This document shows, piece by piece, positions 11,692 to 23,129 of a stretch of DNA of 64,000 bases. Source of the stretch: Eutypa lata (lineage: Eukaryota; Ascomycota; Sordariomycetes; Xylariales; Diatrypaceae); assembly GCA_022661535.1 (NCBI GenBank), contig JAKULF010000010.1, forward strand, positions 1,240,001-1,304,000, read 5' to 3'. The translations under genes were made by a program, and so were the position numbers. The notes beneath the pieces were generated by a model. That model was not told the origin of the DNA. It ran no database searches and saw only the letters and a list, made by a program, of their open reading frames with translations. How positions within the stretch are numbered: position 1 is the stretch's first letter; each line of letters starts with the position of its first letter.

Positions 11692-13791
11692 ATGGAAGCC
11701 GTAAGCCCGCATCCAGATTCATCTCGGGTCGCTCCGACATTCGACTTGCCCTCCAGAAAGGTTGTTGCTATAGAACACCCATGTGTCATCCTAAACCTGG
11801 ACAAGGGTCTCGATCTCTTTGGACCCGACCCTAATTTTCACACAGCAAGTCCTCTCACTCCCCAACAGATCATGTGCCGTTTACTGACTATATCCGGCAG
11901 CTTCTTGATGCTGGCCCAGAGCGTAACACTTTGCCTTTGTGGTTTCGGCGTGGCAACCCAACTACAAAGCCCATAATATCACAGCATGCTTCGTCTAACG
12001 GTATTTTACTCAAGATTACAGTACCTAAGCGAACGGGACGCAAGCGTAAGCGTGGAAGTGATGAGCCATTCTCTAACAGTGCCAGCGTAATAGATGGGGC
12101 TCAAAGCACCGATATAGTTGGCCAGGTTTCCTCTATTAGTCGGCGGGATGCACCAGAGTCGATTCTTCGTAAGATGCAAGATAACATAGGAAGGTATCAT
12201 GCTGAGGCTGTGGGGATGGTGAAAGACACCCATCGATATCGAGGTCTAGCAGACTTCCAGTTTGCTACTACCAACGTGCCATTTTTAACGAAAGTTGCAC
12301 AACATCTTCTTCCACTGGAACGTGAGTTTTGTATTGCAAGGGCGATAACTATCAAGAGTGCTAATGGTCATATTAGTATCGAAGATTCGAGAATTCAAGT
12401 TACAACCCGGAGTAGACTACAGCCGTAACCAGGAATTCATACCCCCGCCACGATTCTCAGACAAAATCGTAAGCTTCAACTATAACTATGAGCAAAACCC
12501 TTACATCAGGCCTCAAGGCCGGAATGAGGCCGGAGAAGTGCTCCTGATCAATACCCAAGGTCGAAAGAAAATGTCATACGGGTGGTTCATCCACCACGAT
12601 ATATTTCCAGTCCCCACGGGTCCTAAAAAGATACACGATGAGACTCATGAGTCCCTGAACAACCTGGTCGTCAAGGTCAGGAAGGCCATGGATGAAAGAC
12701 CCATATGGACACGCCGTGGACTTATGAATCACCTGGGTGGCAACTTTCTCGAATCACAACTGAGGATAGCTATTCAGATTGCCGGTTATCAATTCAAAGG
12801 AGGCCCATGGCGGGATGCAATCATTAGATATGGGATCGACCCGCGGTCCGATCCTAAGTATCGCATGTATCAGACCTTGTCTTTCAAACTAGTAAAGAAC
12901 AAAGTCGGGCACATGAACGTTTCATGGCAGACAATCAGGAAGGGTCAAATGCTTGCATACTCAGAGAAAAATCGGGATCAAAACTACAATAGCCACCTCT
13001 GGGATGGTGAAAGTTATACAACGGACGGAAAGTTCTGGCAGCTTTGCGACATAACCGACCCTTTTCTAATGAACATGATTCAACATGCACCATTACGACC
13101 GGAGTGCGACTTTGATGATTCTGGCTGGTTCTATAAAGGATTCTGGGCAAAGGTCAAGTTGATAATGAAAGCAAAAATGCTGGCTGTCAAGTATGGGAGA
13201 GTTGGCTCGGACAGCGACATTGTGCAAAAGGAGGGTTTCGTTTACAACTCATACCTAGTACAGAAGCTAAGCCACATCCGGGACGACTCTGACGAGAAGG
13301 TCGTCATGAATGTTCATCCTTTAACATTCCCTATGAAAGACGTGCTAAATGACAAGAGCACCCGCAGAAGGCCGACTAGGCTGACAGAAATGCAGCAGAA
13401 GCAGAAAGGTGGGGTTTCAGGGAAGGATGGTGCAGTTGAAGCGAGCCGGTCAGATACAGGAGAAGCACAATCCACTGCAGATGTGGAAGAGCCTATCGAT
13501 TGGGACGAGGAATACTTCTCTGGTTCGGATGCTATGGAATCAGATGAGGGCGAGGATGCCGATTCAGGCGTTGATGAGTGGGATGATGACCTTGACGAGG
13601 AAGAAAATGCTGCTGTTAAAGACTTGGAAGATCAAGGTGACGAGGCTGAAGATGACGACCATGACGAAGATGAAGAATTAGAACAGCAGGGAGAAGACGA
13701 CGATGTTGTTGATGGGGAAGATGCCCGTGAAGATGGTCAGTCAATGGCTGAAGACATAGAGGGCGAAACTAATATAGACGGTGTTATGTAA
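11692..13791 (+). CDS. TFIIIC subunit Tfc1/Sfc1 (GTF3C5-like)
   Basis: Nuclear subunit of the RNA polymerase III factor TFIIIC, which recognises tRNA promoter box A with its partner subunit. Proposed exons are 11692-11806, 11869-12321 and 12377-13791 (660 residues). Family features in order: an EHPCVILNLDKG dimerisation-type N-terminus, PLWFRRGNP and LLKITVPKRTGRKRKRG, the FNYNYEQNPYIRP block, a winged-helix-like region (PIWTRRGLMNHL, QIAGYQFKGGPWRDAIIRYG), a WFYKGFWAKVK segment, and a very acidic C-terminal tail from about residue 560. Intron 2 (12322-12376) has a GTGAGT donor and GCTAAT branch and is solid. Intron 1 (11807-11868) is needed to change frame but has a poor GTCTCG donor, although its CTAAT branch, pyrimidine tract and CAACAG acceptor are good. 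A frameshift or sequence error near 11840-11870 is the alternative. Confidence 0.83.
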
Positions 13792-14361
13792 GATACTAAG
13801 CAACATCTCTGCTTGTTCAAGAGATTTGGATTATCCACAAATCAAATAGCTGTAGGATGTACTTAATTCGCATTGTCATCATGATATATCAAATCTGTGA
13901 ACTTAAGATCAAAAACTGTACCTTGTAAGCTCTAGTTAGAAGCATTGAAGCACCTGGCAGCCCGGACGGATCTTGGCAGTCTAACTCGGCATTTCCCTGT
14001 CCCTTACCTAACTAAACGTACCTCGGCTCGGCTCCCCGCAAAACTCGGGAAGACCGCATATGGAGCTATCCCGCATTGTTAGGTAAACCGCCAGAACGAG
14101 CTAACTAATGCATCCTCGTCCTGAAATAAATACCCAGCCAGGGACCCTACGTGTGTAAGCTTAGACGATCTTCCTCAATGAATTGGGAAGTCTATTATAA
14201 CAATAACTCAAAGAAACCGCCTTGAATCTTTTAGCAAACTCCCTTCCTCGTTGTCATTCCACCTATTCCTGCTAGCTAGGCAGTGAAATGCAATAAAACC
14301 TAAACCAAGGGAGACAAGTAACCTAATATAACTACCTACCTACCTACCTACATACTCAATC
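13792..14361. other. Intergenic region before SDR gene
   Basis: This holds the TFIIIC 3' end and the SDR promoter. A TACC tandem tract (14333-14351) sits just before the SDR start codon. Nothing else is recognised. Confidence 0.5.
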
Positions 14362-15372
14362 ATGGCCAACGACACAGCCCTCAAGGACTTCCCGTCGCTC
14401 TTCTCCCTCAAGGGCAAAGTCGCCGTCGTGACCGGTGGCTCGCGAGGTCTCGGCCTCAATGCTGCTTCAGCGTAAGTCCAACAACCACCTTTTTTCCACC
14501 AGCTCGCTCGTTTGCCCACCAACAGCACCCCCATTCATCTTCTTACCTACCTACCCACCTATCTACCTATCTAACCAGCGCTAACATTTCCACGAAACCC
14601 CTTCCACAGGTTCCTCCAAGCCGGCTGCTCCCTCGTATTCATATCGTCGCGGAAAGCGGCAGCCTGCGAAACGGCCGCGGCGCAGCTGAACGCGCTCCCG
14701 AATCTGCAGCCGGGGGCGCGCGCGGTCGCCGCCCCGGCCGACACCAGCACGGTAGCGGGGATCGAGGCGCTCGTGGCGGCGGTGGCGAAGCACACAGCGC
14801 ACGTGGACATCCTGTTCGCGAACGCGGGGGCGACGTGGGGCGCGCCCTTCGAGTCGTACCCGGAGCCGGCGTTCGCCAAGGTCATGGACCTGAACGTCAA
14901 GGCGGTGTTCTTCTGCGTGCAGAAGTTCGCGCCCCTGCTGCGGGCGCGCGCCACGGTCGCGGACACGTCGCGCGTCATCGTCACCGCGAGCGTGGCCGGG
15001 CTCGGCGTCGGCGCCCTGGGCCCCCAGGCCACCTTCGCCTACAGCGCGAGCAAGGCCGCCGCCGTCCACCTCGCCCGCAACCTGGCCGTCGACCTGGGCC
15101 CCAAGCACGTCTTGGTCAACTCCATCTGCCCCGGCTTCTTCCCCACGAAGATGGCCTCCGGTCTGCTCGAGATGACCGGCGGCCTCGCGAAACACGCCAA
15201 GAATAACCCGGCGGGTAGGCTGGGTTACCCCGAGGATATTGCGGGTGCGGTTGTTTACCTGGCGAGTCGCGCGGGTGCCCACGTTAATGGTACGGCTATT
15301 GCGATCGATGGCGGCTCGATGTGGGCGAAGGGCGGTCTGCTGGAGGCTAGTGATCCCCCGTCGAAGCTGTGA
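14362..15372 (+). CDS. Short-chain dehydrogenase/reductase (RhlG/FabG-like)
   Basis: Classical SDR predicted to use NAD(P)H to oxidise or reduce a small carbonyl or alcohol substrate that cannot be named from sequence. Two exons, 14362-14471 and 14610-15372, join in codon phase 2 to give 290 residues, the usual length for the family. The intron has a GTAAGT donor, GCTAAC branch and CACAG acceptor. Motifs: cofactor loop TGGSRGLG near residues 24-31, FANAGA, the catalytic serine in VTASVAG, catalytic YSASK, and PGFFPTKM after it. The ending GTAIAIDGGSMW is typical of FabG/RhlG-like members. No signal peptide or membrane segment is visible. Exon 2 is very GC-rich compared with flanking DNA. It is convergent with the N2227 gene. 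It may be a general metabolic enzyme; nothing nearby assigns a pathway. Confidence 0.93.
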
Positions 15373-15749
15373 GGTGTATATATGTATGGGGTACTATTTC
15401 TATCATCTGGTTTAAGAGCATGTATATACGTTTTAGTATAGAGTGGGGATCGTTCATTGCAAGCGATTTTTGTTCATCTGGCATTGTTCTTTTATTATGA
15501 CGCATATGGCTTAATTTAGTGTCCTCTACCTACATATATCTCGATGGCTATGACCAGGTATGTATATGCGATGACATGACGATTCCTCCCAATCAGTGGT
15601 CGGCGAATCTTATACAAGGGTGTACATATGATAGAATAGATAACCTCTATATGCTAGAATGCTACCGCCGTCTGTCTGCCCCTAAATGCTTTTTAACTGG
15701 AAAATTGAACTCTCCTCATTTATGTGAAATTATCCTCCCACCTAGTTAG
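15373..15749. other. Short convergent spacer
   Basis: AT-rich 3' flanks of the SDR and N2227 genes; no other feature seen. Confidence 0.6.
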
Positions 15750-17222
15750 TTAGGGCCCAGTTCCAGAATTCATGCTTCCGTCCTCTGACTTCCGTGCAAC
15801 CCAGTGGCTAGCCCTATAGACCGTCCGCAGCATGCTATCGGGGTCCTGCACGTAGGGCGCCTCCCTATCCGTCTCACGCTTCTCGACGCTGAACCCGACT
15901 TTCTCCACTAGCGCGATGACCTCATCATCGGTGAGCTCGAAGCTCCCCGGGTCCGCAATGCCCAGGGACTCATCGTGATCGCCGTCGCCATCGTAGCCAT
16001 CGGGGTGTCCCTGGACGTGGTTCTCCCAGTGCCAGAGCAGAGGTCCCACATTGATCAGGATGCCGCCCGGCCGCAGACACTTGCGGATGACCTGGAGATA
16101 GCGGATCAGGTTGGGCGCGGTGTCGAGGAAGAACACCGCGGCGACGGCGTCGTACGCGTCGGCGTGCTCGTCGTCGCCGTACAGGCACAGAAAGTCGGCG
16201 GCGCACATCTGCATCGACCCGACGACGCCGCTGCCTCCCGACGACGACGCCGCGCCCGCGAGCGCCGACTGCGGGTGCACGTCCGGCACGCGGTACGACT
16301 TGAACTGGCTCGCGCGGCTGCGGTGGTTCGAGAACGTGTGGATCCACGGGTAGATGGTGTGCTGGCCCGCCCGCTCCGAGTAGTTCAGGATGTAGGACGA
16401 CGCCAGCAGCTGGTGGTACGAGATCTCGTTGCCCTCGGCCAGGAACCCGCGCCAGCAGAGCTCGAAGACGAGGCGTCCCAGCCCGGCCCCCGGCACTAGG
16501 ACTTTCATCGGCTGTTGCTGTTGCTGTTGTTGCTGTTGCTGTTGCTGCTGGTCCGCCCGTCTGGCTTTCTCGGCGTCGAGCGCCCGCAGCACGGGCCCGT
16601 AGCAGGCCTCCCGCTCCACGGCGCCCTCGGCCGACCAGTCCCGGTAGAACTGGCGGATGGTGCTCCGCGCCTTGTCCAGGTCCTGGTGCTTGGCGATGCC
16701 AGCCCACTCCTCGGGCACGCCGAGAGTCTCCGCGGCCTTCGAGCCCGGCTCCACGACGCCGAACGAGTGCAAGCCGTACTTAACGACTGTGCGGGCTAGT
16801 TCCGCGTTACTCTCGATAGCATCATCGACGCGGTTCAGCGTCTCCAGATAGGAGAACGGTGGGGCTGCTAGCATCTGCCAATGAGCTTGGGGGAGCGCGT
16901 AGAACGCCTGTCTCCGGAAGTGGGTGCAGTTCAGATGAGCTGTTTTGGCATATTGACTGTGTGAACGTAAAATGTTATCGTTAATTCTATTATTATACGT
17001 GATATCTACGGTACGATTTCGTTTTACATTTGGGGGGTAAGAGTTTTGGTTCGAATAAGCTGATAGGGTGTAGAAGGGCAGGGGGGAAAGGGGTCACGAA
17101 GATACGAACCTAAAGGAATCGAGCGCGCAAAAGATAACCCTGAGTTCTTCTGGATCCTCGATGGCATCTTCAACACCGTTCCACTGGCCCTCATCGCCAT
17201 GTCCCAGGCTCTCCTGATCCAT
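15750..17222 (-). CDS. N2227-family methyltransferase (carnosine N-methyltransferase-like)
   Basis: The family is S-adenosylmethionine-dependent and includes CARNMT1, which methylates carnosine and histidine residues in animals, and yeast YNL092W; the fungal substrate is uncertain. Exons 17110-17222 and 15750-16956 join in phase 2 to give 439 residues. The first exon ends in a DPEELRVIFCALDSF block continuing into SQYAKTAHLNCTHFRRQAFYALP, typical of the family N-terminus. The SAM-binding loop is VLVPGAGLGRL, followed by GNEISYHQLLASSYILN, IYPWIHTFSNH, YDAVAAVFFLDTAPN and RPGGILINVGPLLWHW. A glutamine run encoded by 16511-16550 sits directly before the SAM loop. The start ATG at 17222 was chosen because an in-frame TGA lies two codons upstream. 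The donor GTTCGT is slightly unusual; the acceptor and frame are good. Confidence 0.88.
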
Positions 17223-18297
17223 AGATCACTGGGTCGCGTTTCTAATGCGCGCGTAAGTGAAACCTCGCCCCGATAGCAACGTAATCGCTCAAGCAGAAAA
17301 GGTGGGATGTTTGTTATATGGCGGGGCAGTGGTTGATAAAGACTGCCAGGAGGGGCACAATTTAGATAGTTAGGTACTACCTCTAGGAATTCGTAAGATG
17401 AGCGAGAACTCACCGTCAGGATCCTTATAACCTTCTCAAAACTAGATTCAGTAGCAAGTAGTAGCGTGTGAAATATTATTAGTTATGAACTTCTCACTAT
17501 GAATAAAACGCCAACTTGAAAGCTTCATGATCTGGTAGATATTACAAAAAGTTGCCAAGAGCTCTCTCCTAAAAGGAAGGTAAATCTACCTACATACATA
17601 TATGTAGGTTCAGCTGCGAAGCCTATTACGTTATGTATTGTAGGTATTGTACAATACTGTGCCTAGTTAGTTACCCTAGGCAGTGCAGTAGCGGCTGTAC
17701 CCGCCTAGTGACGCGCTAAGTTCAAGGGAGCTTACCATGCATAGGTACTTCATAGATTCCATGTAGTTATCGAAGTTTCATCAGAGTTTCCACACCTACC
17801 TAGGCTATACCTTCCTGAAAGTGTATGTTTTGCCTGTTGGGAATATATTAGACAATTCTGGCTTACATTATCTGTTTTCAGGCTCACTAAATGGCATTTT
17901 GTATTAGTTTTTACTTAGCGCTAGCCAATAGTTGACATACCTACATTCTATGGTAGGATATAGGTACAAACATGTGTTAGGTACCACATCCTAATAACTA
18001 GGTACCTCTGACAAAAAGTTTGCCAGGAATGCAATGTGTCGGTGGGGTAGGAATCTGTAAGCTCTTAAACAGAAAGAGCTCGGGCCAGCTCATAGTCTAA
18101 AGCTAGGTAGTATCTTATGTTCTTCAACGCTCAGTTTGATATCCTTCAACGTCTGGTATAATAAGAACCGTATGTTGATGCTAATCACTTCTAGACCGAA
18201 GTAGTTTACGACGTTGAGAAGGCAATCGTTCTGTCGAATAGTTTGTCAGACAATCTTTCGTCTTCTAATAGTTTAAGCCGGGTAATAATTTCCCACC
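17223..18297. other. Intergenic region with small palindromes
   Basis: Divergent promoters of the N2227 and PAC4 genes. It has an inverted repeat at 17597-17618 (arms ACCTACATA/TATGTAGGT) and a 14-bp palindrome at 17644-17657. No coding region seen. Confidence 0.55.
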
Positions 18298-18805
18298 ATG
18301 GACGTAGCCGGCGACGAGTCAATACAGCTCTCTTTCCCCTTACCGCGGTCCCTAGATACAAGAATCCACCTTCGCTTAACAACCAAGTCTAAGGCTATCT
18401 TACTCTTCCTTACGACCGTCTCTATGGATGATGTAGGCAAACCAATTCCTATGGGATCATTTGTGTATGCTCTACCAGACGTAAGTTTTCATCATCTACT
18501 TTCTCTCCTGGATGTCTAGCTAATTATCCATGTAGCGGTACAATCCGAATCAGCCGCTTTCAACCACGATCTATTCTGTAGAGGCCACATTGGAGTTCAC
18601 AGCGCGTCTAGCCAAGCTTCTAGCCAAGAAGACCCAGATGCCTGTTTACGTCGGCAACTCCATCAGCCTCGCCAACACAGGCCTCGGTGGGACCATGGAA
18701 GAGGAGATGGAAACCTTCAAGAAGGTCGTCGAAGTTACGCTTGATAAGCTTAAAGATGTTGGCATGCCTCCCACCTCCTTGACAAACGGGGTAGGAAGCT
18801 CTTGA
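18298..18805 (+). CDS. Proteasome assembly chaperone 4 (PAC4/Poc4 family)
   Basis: Small chaperone expected to pair with the PAC3-type partner and help assemble the alpha ring of the 20S proteasome. Two exons, 18298-18480 and 18536-18805, join in phase 0 to give 150 residues, close to the size of human PSMG4. The intron has a GTAAGT donor and a TAGCTAAT branch. PAC4-like features are the hydrophobic strand AILLFLTTVS, GSFVYALPD, PLSTTIY, the helix EFTARLAKLLAKKTQMPVYV followed by GNSIS, and a final EEEMETFKKVVEVTLDKL helix. These match the order LAxRLARKT-VFVSYN-EEM known for PAC4. There is no signal peptide. The family is very divergent, so a PAC3 assignment is possible but less likely. Confidence 0.85.
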
Positions 18806-20386
18806 AGCACTCATCCACAGCTAAGAATCCCCACAAACATGTTTTCGTGGCGCTCTTATTCTAGGAAGGTTGTACTTTTGCCTTGCACCCCCCTTTCCAC
18901 ATACAATCCTAAGTTATTCCGTCATACTCCGTCACATCCGGCAATCCATCTATATTACGGTCTATTTGCTTCGTTCGGCACTGGAAGACCACGCTCCTCT
19001 CGTTACCTTGTGGCGAGTTGCACATGCTTGTCTTGTGACCAGACTACTGTTTCATAGCGCGACGTGCGACAACATCGTGGCCGCAATGCCCGCAATGCTT
19101 GGCTGGTGTATTGTTTCCAGTATGCTAGATTGAGCATCTAAGCATAGCCCGTCAAGCCCTTGGCCAGCAAAACAGGATAGCTCTCAGGTGCCTCAAGATA
19201 ACTAAGCCGTGGATTTCATTTTATCTTCAAGTGTCAACTAAGACTAGCTTTATTGCATTGGCGATATTCTCCCCAACGACACTAAGCTATATCGAAACGA
19301 ATAAGGACGGCCATTAAAAAGTTGGGCAGCATTATAGAAACTACTTTTTAGTCATTCATGGTTGTGGAATTTACCCAAATACACAAGGCTGACAACATAG
19401 GGCTCCCGGTACCGTGGTCGTGTGTGCTCTCACGTGTCCCAGCTACACGCTGGCTCTTTTCCGGGTTAATTCATAGCATGGTAGCAACATTAATGTGGCA
19501 CTAGATGTCCCATAAACTGGACAGGCCGTCTCCTAAACGAGCCCTTATTGGCTGATTCTGTGTTTGTCATCCGTGGGCTCATAGATCGTGAATAGAATCA
19601 TGCATCTTAAGATCTGGTGGGCGTTTATAACAGGGGTGGCATTGATGTACCATCCCAGTGATTATAAAGTCACTGCGTATACCATTTCCTGACTAGGTCA
19701 AAAGAATAACAAGCTTCTGTCTTAGAGCTTTGTGACAACAAAAAAGAAACCTTGGTTTAAGTGTAGTTGCCTTGTAGCAGCATGCTAGGATAATTACATA
19801 CGTGATAGATTGTGACACAAGATTGTATGGTATTAGTTGACATAAGCTACAACTGGCTTCCTTCGTTATTCCTTGTGTGCTCTTTATACCAGATGGGGGC
19901 TTGCCCAAGGATATTAGTATAGAGCCTTTGTACTTCAATGCCTTACATATATATCACTCACTGCAAGGGGCTTATACATAAGTGTTCCATGAGCTATGGC
20001 TATGTAGTGAGAAAATACAACAAACTGTAGCTGGTTTGTATACCCACTTCATAACAGATCCTCACTATAAGACTAAAACAAAAGAAATTGTATAAAAACT
20101 CAAGAAGACGGTGGATTAAACGCCCAGATAACGTATGACGTTAATGCAACAAGGCAAACCATATAAGAAAGTTACTTGGTGATATTTATTTCAATTATTG
20201 GTCTAAAACATTCCCCACCCTTCCGGTAGCATTTGTGCAATATCTAGAAATTACATTTCTTAATGATAAGAAACCAAGGCCAGCTTGTTCCATTTGATTT
20301 CAGCCTTCTCGTGTGTCCAAAAGTTCGTGGTTCTCTATATAACAGAGACATCAGTAATCAGTAAATATCTACTTAACTAACTTATA

Positions 20387-20665
20387 TTAAACCACACAAT
20401 TGCCCCCCTTCAATATTCCCAATATACCATCATTTCTTCTCTTACCCTTTCCGGCCTCCATTTCAGCCCAATCATCACTGCGGAATCGAGCAACATGTAA
20501 TCGGCTACCCGAACGGGTGGCTGCATTGCATACAGCATTCAAATCCTCACCCACACGTGAATCCAGGGCCTCTATCGAAGTAAGACCGGGGGGAACCTGG
20601 TAGCATTTGAAGTCGAGAAAGCCGTTGGCAGATAATCTCCGTGTAGATTCCCGTGTCTCACACAA
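20387..20665 (-). CDS. Unrecognised short open frame, possibly a gene remnant
   Basis: Ninety-two codons starting MCETRESTRR and ending GILKGGNCVV. The composition is unremarkable for a soluble protein, with no signal peptide or membrane span. It lies alone in 4 kb of otherwise non-coding DNA, and the GC content rises locally over it. I recognise no family. It could be a single exon of a longer eroded gene or chance; plus-strand frames are also open across part of it. Confidence 0.2.
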   Translation of the reverse strand: MCETRESTRRLSANGFLDFKCYQVPPGLTSIEALDSRVGEDLNAVCNAATRSGSRLHVARFRSDDWAEMEAGKGKRRNDGILGILKGGNCVV

Positions 20666-22189
20666 TGCCGGCTATTAAAAGTAGCTGAGAACCTGCAGTG
20701 AGCATAAGCAAGCAGGGTAGCTAGCACGTTGGGCTCACAACAACCTCTTTCTCACTTGGAGGCTTTACGGCAGTCATTTGGCAGGCTTGACCGTGCTACG
20801 CTGAATTGCACTGGGCCTGCAAGAAAGTTCGTAATATGGGACGAATGATTTATTAATGCTACAATTCAACAAATAAGCAGCTTCCACACTGTTGCTAGTG
20901 TGAAGTACACTAAGCAACAAGTGTTGTTGCCCTTGTAAGGAAAATGGATATGATGCTAGTATACTAGATATTGCTTTATCCTTTGTCCTTGTTTGTGATC
21001 ATACTCGACACGATATTAATGGTTGGTATGGATTACAATGTACATACATGCTGTTTAGAATACCTGCACAGAGTAAACCAGGAAGTTAACCAGATTTTAC
21101 ACCGGTCTCAATTCCGTGCAGCACACTTTACGTTGTTGACCCCTTAACATATGAGTTGAACGACGGACCCCGGTATACTGGTCGGTCATCTAATCTAGAT
21201 TACTGCCTTCTGTCCAACATGAACTATGAGGATCACTGCTTGGTACTACTAAGCAACTGTAATGCCGACAGATGTGTACTTCACCCAATTTTCAATTAAC
21301 ATTTACGAGGGTATGATGTATGTGTGTCCCCGTCAGTCAACCTTGGGCTGCTTTGATATATGTATATGCATCCAAGAACAGTGGTATTAGTATGCTGTGG
21401 AGCTTACTCATACGTTGCAGTTATTGGGCAAGTTAGCCTACGAGCAAGCATTCCTCTCTGCTTTCAGAAATAACCTCAAACCACATAAGTTAGAAGATAT
21501 ATATGATACACCTATTAAGTAAAAATAATTATGATCACAGTTATGGAAACTTATTGGTGTGGTTGGGTGGTTCTATCCTCCCTTTAAATCAAACAAATCA
21601 ATATCGGGAGTAATAGGTTGGTTGAGGTTATCCCAACTTACAAGGTAGGCATCTAATTAGATCCGATATAACACGAAGGCAAAAATACTCTTGAGCAAGC
21701 CCTTAAGCAGCATTTGAAGCGTGGTGCGCCTAAGTGACAAGATGCCTGTATGAACTTGATCACCTTGGGAGAAAATAGTAGGCAGATAAAGTTTCAATAT
21801 CACATTTTAAGGTTCAAGCTACTTGAATACATATGATTACCTAATTACATAAAGGGGTGAAGACTTAACACCAATTATATAGGTGCACCTGTACCTACTA
21901 TGTATTTTTCAAGGAATAATCCTGATTCAAGTGTTTATTACATAGATGCTGCCAACATTATTCAATTGAATGGCTCGTGGTCGAAGGGACGAAGGGACCA
22001 AGGGGACCAGGGGCAAAAAACAGGGATTAGGCAATATGGCAGTATGGGTCGCCGGTCACGGTTCCCCTCACCTGACAATATTCTAACCTTGTGTTTTGGA
22101 GTGAAATCATTCTTAAAACCCCACCATCATTCGAAAGAAGCCCACCAACCCACCAAAGTCATGCCCCAATACTTCCATACCCGGATATA

Positions 22190-22193
22190 TACA

Positions 22194-22232
<39 letters not shown>
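22190..22232. repeat. (AC)n microsatellite
   Basis: About 20 AC dinucleotides interrupted once near 22200. Confidence 0.95.
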
Positions 22233-22435
22233 CACAGATCAATCATTGATGGTGATGCCTATTCTTATTATGTGATGATGAAAGGCGGGCTTTGTTATCA
22301 ATATTGAAGTTGCACTTACATATCAACATGCATATGTTAGTTAGGTACACAAGCATAACTTACAGGTACTGTACCTAGCAATATGTATCTTACGTGCTGC
22401 TTTAGCTACATAAGGTACCTACGTACATACACCTA

Positions 22436-22466
22436 CATATATACATACATACATACATACATACCT
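22436..22466. repeat. (CATA)n microsatellite
   Basis: Tandem CATA/TACA units within TACCTAC-rich sequence. Confidence 0.9.
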
Positions 22467-23129
22467 ACTTACACATTGACTAACCACAGCAAAGCAACAG
22501 CAATCGCAACATTAGAAAACTTCTTTCATTATCCCCCACTCTTAGAATCCCAGAGCTAAAAAAAAAAAAATAAGTAACAAAAATACTGTAATAAATGTAA
22601 TAGTAAAAGGTTACATGTAGGTAACTAGGGCTGTTAACGGTTATTGGTAAAGATTAACCCCAGTTTAAACTAGATAGTTTTACTCCCGTTTAGATTGTAA
22701 AATCTAGCACTTACTTAGGTATGGGCAGTCTAAGCGGTGCGACTTTCTTGGCGAATCTTTTTCATCTTCTGGGACCCTCACCCACCGCATCCCACCATCA
22801 TATCCTATTACTACTACAACCACCACCACCACTACCACCACCATTATCTGCCATCCTTGACAGCAGCAGCAGCTGACCAATTTAGGTCCCCCAACCCAAC
22901 ACTATAAGCAAAATACCCCCATAAGTTATACATAGCAAACTAAATGCTTTGCTTAATAGACATTTAAGATAACATCAATCATTCCACCTACTGTCGAAGG
23001 AACCCTTGGGGGAGAAGTTGATCATCTACCGCACTTCTCCATACTAAACCTACGCCCAAGTTCCCTCCTATACCCATACCCATACCTAGGCGCACCACCG
23101 ATTCCATTTTCTTTCGCCCGCCATCTATC

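Larger units (their letters stand above)
18806..23129. other. Long intergenic region (4.3 kb)
   Basis: AT-rich DNA holding the PAC4 3' flank and the Kap104 promoter. It includes an (AC)n tract, a CATA tract and, on the minus strand at 20387-20665, a 92-codon open frame described separately. No transposon protein is recognised. The last 400 bases contain CAC/CCA-rich and pyrimidine-rich tracts upstream of Kap104. Confidence 0.5.
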
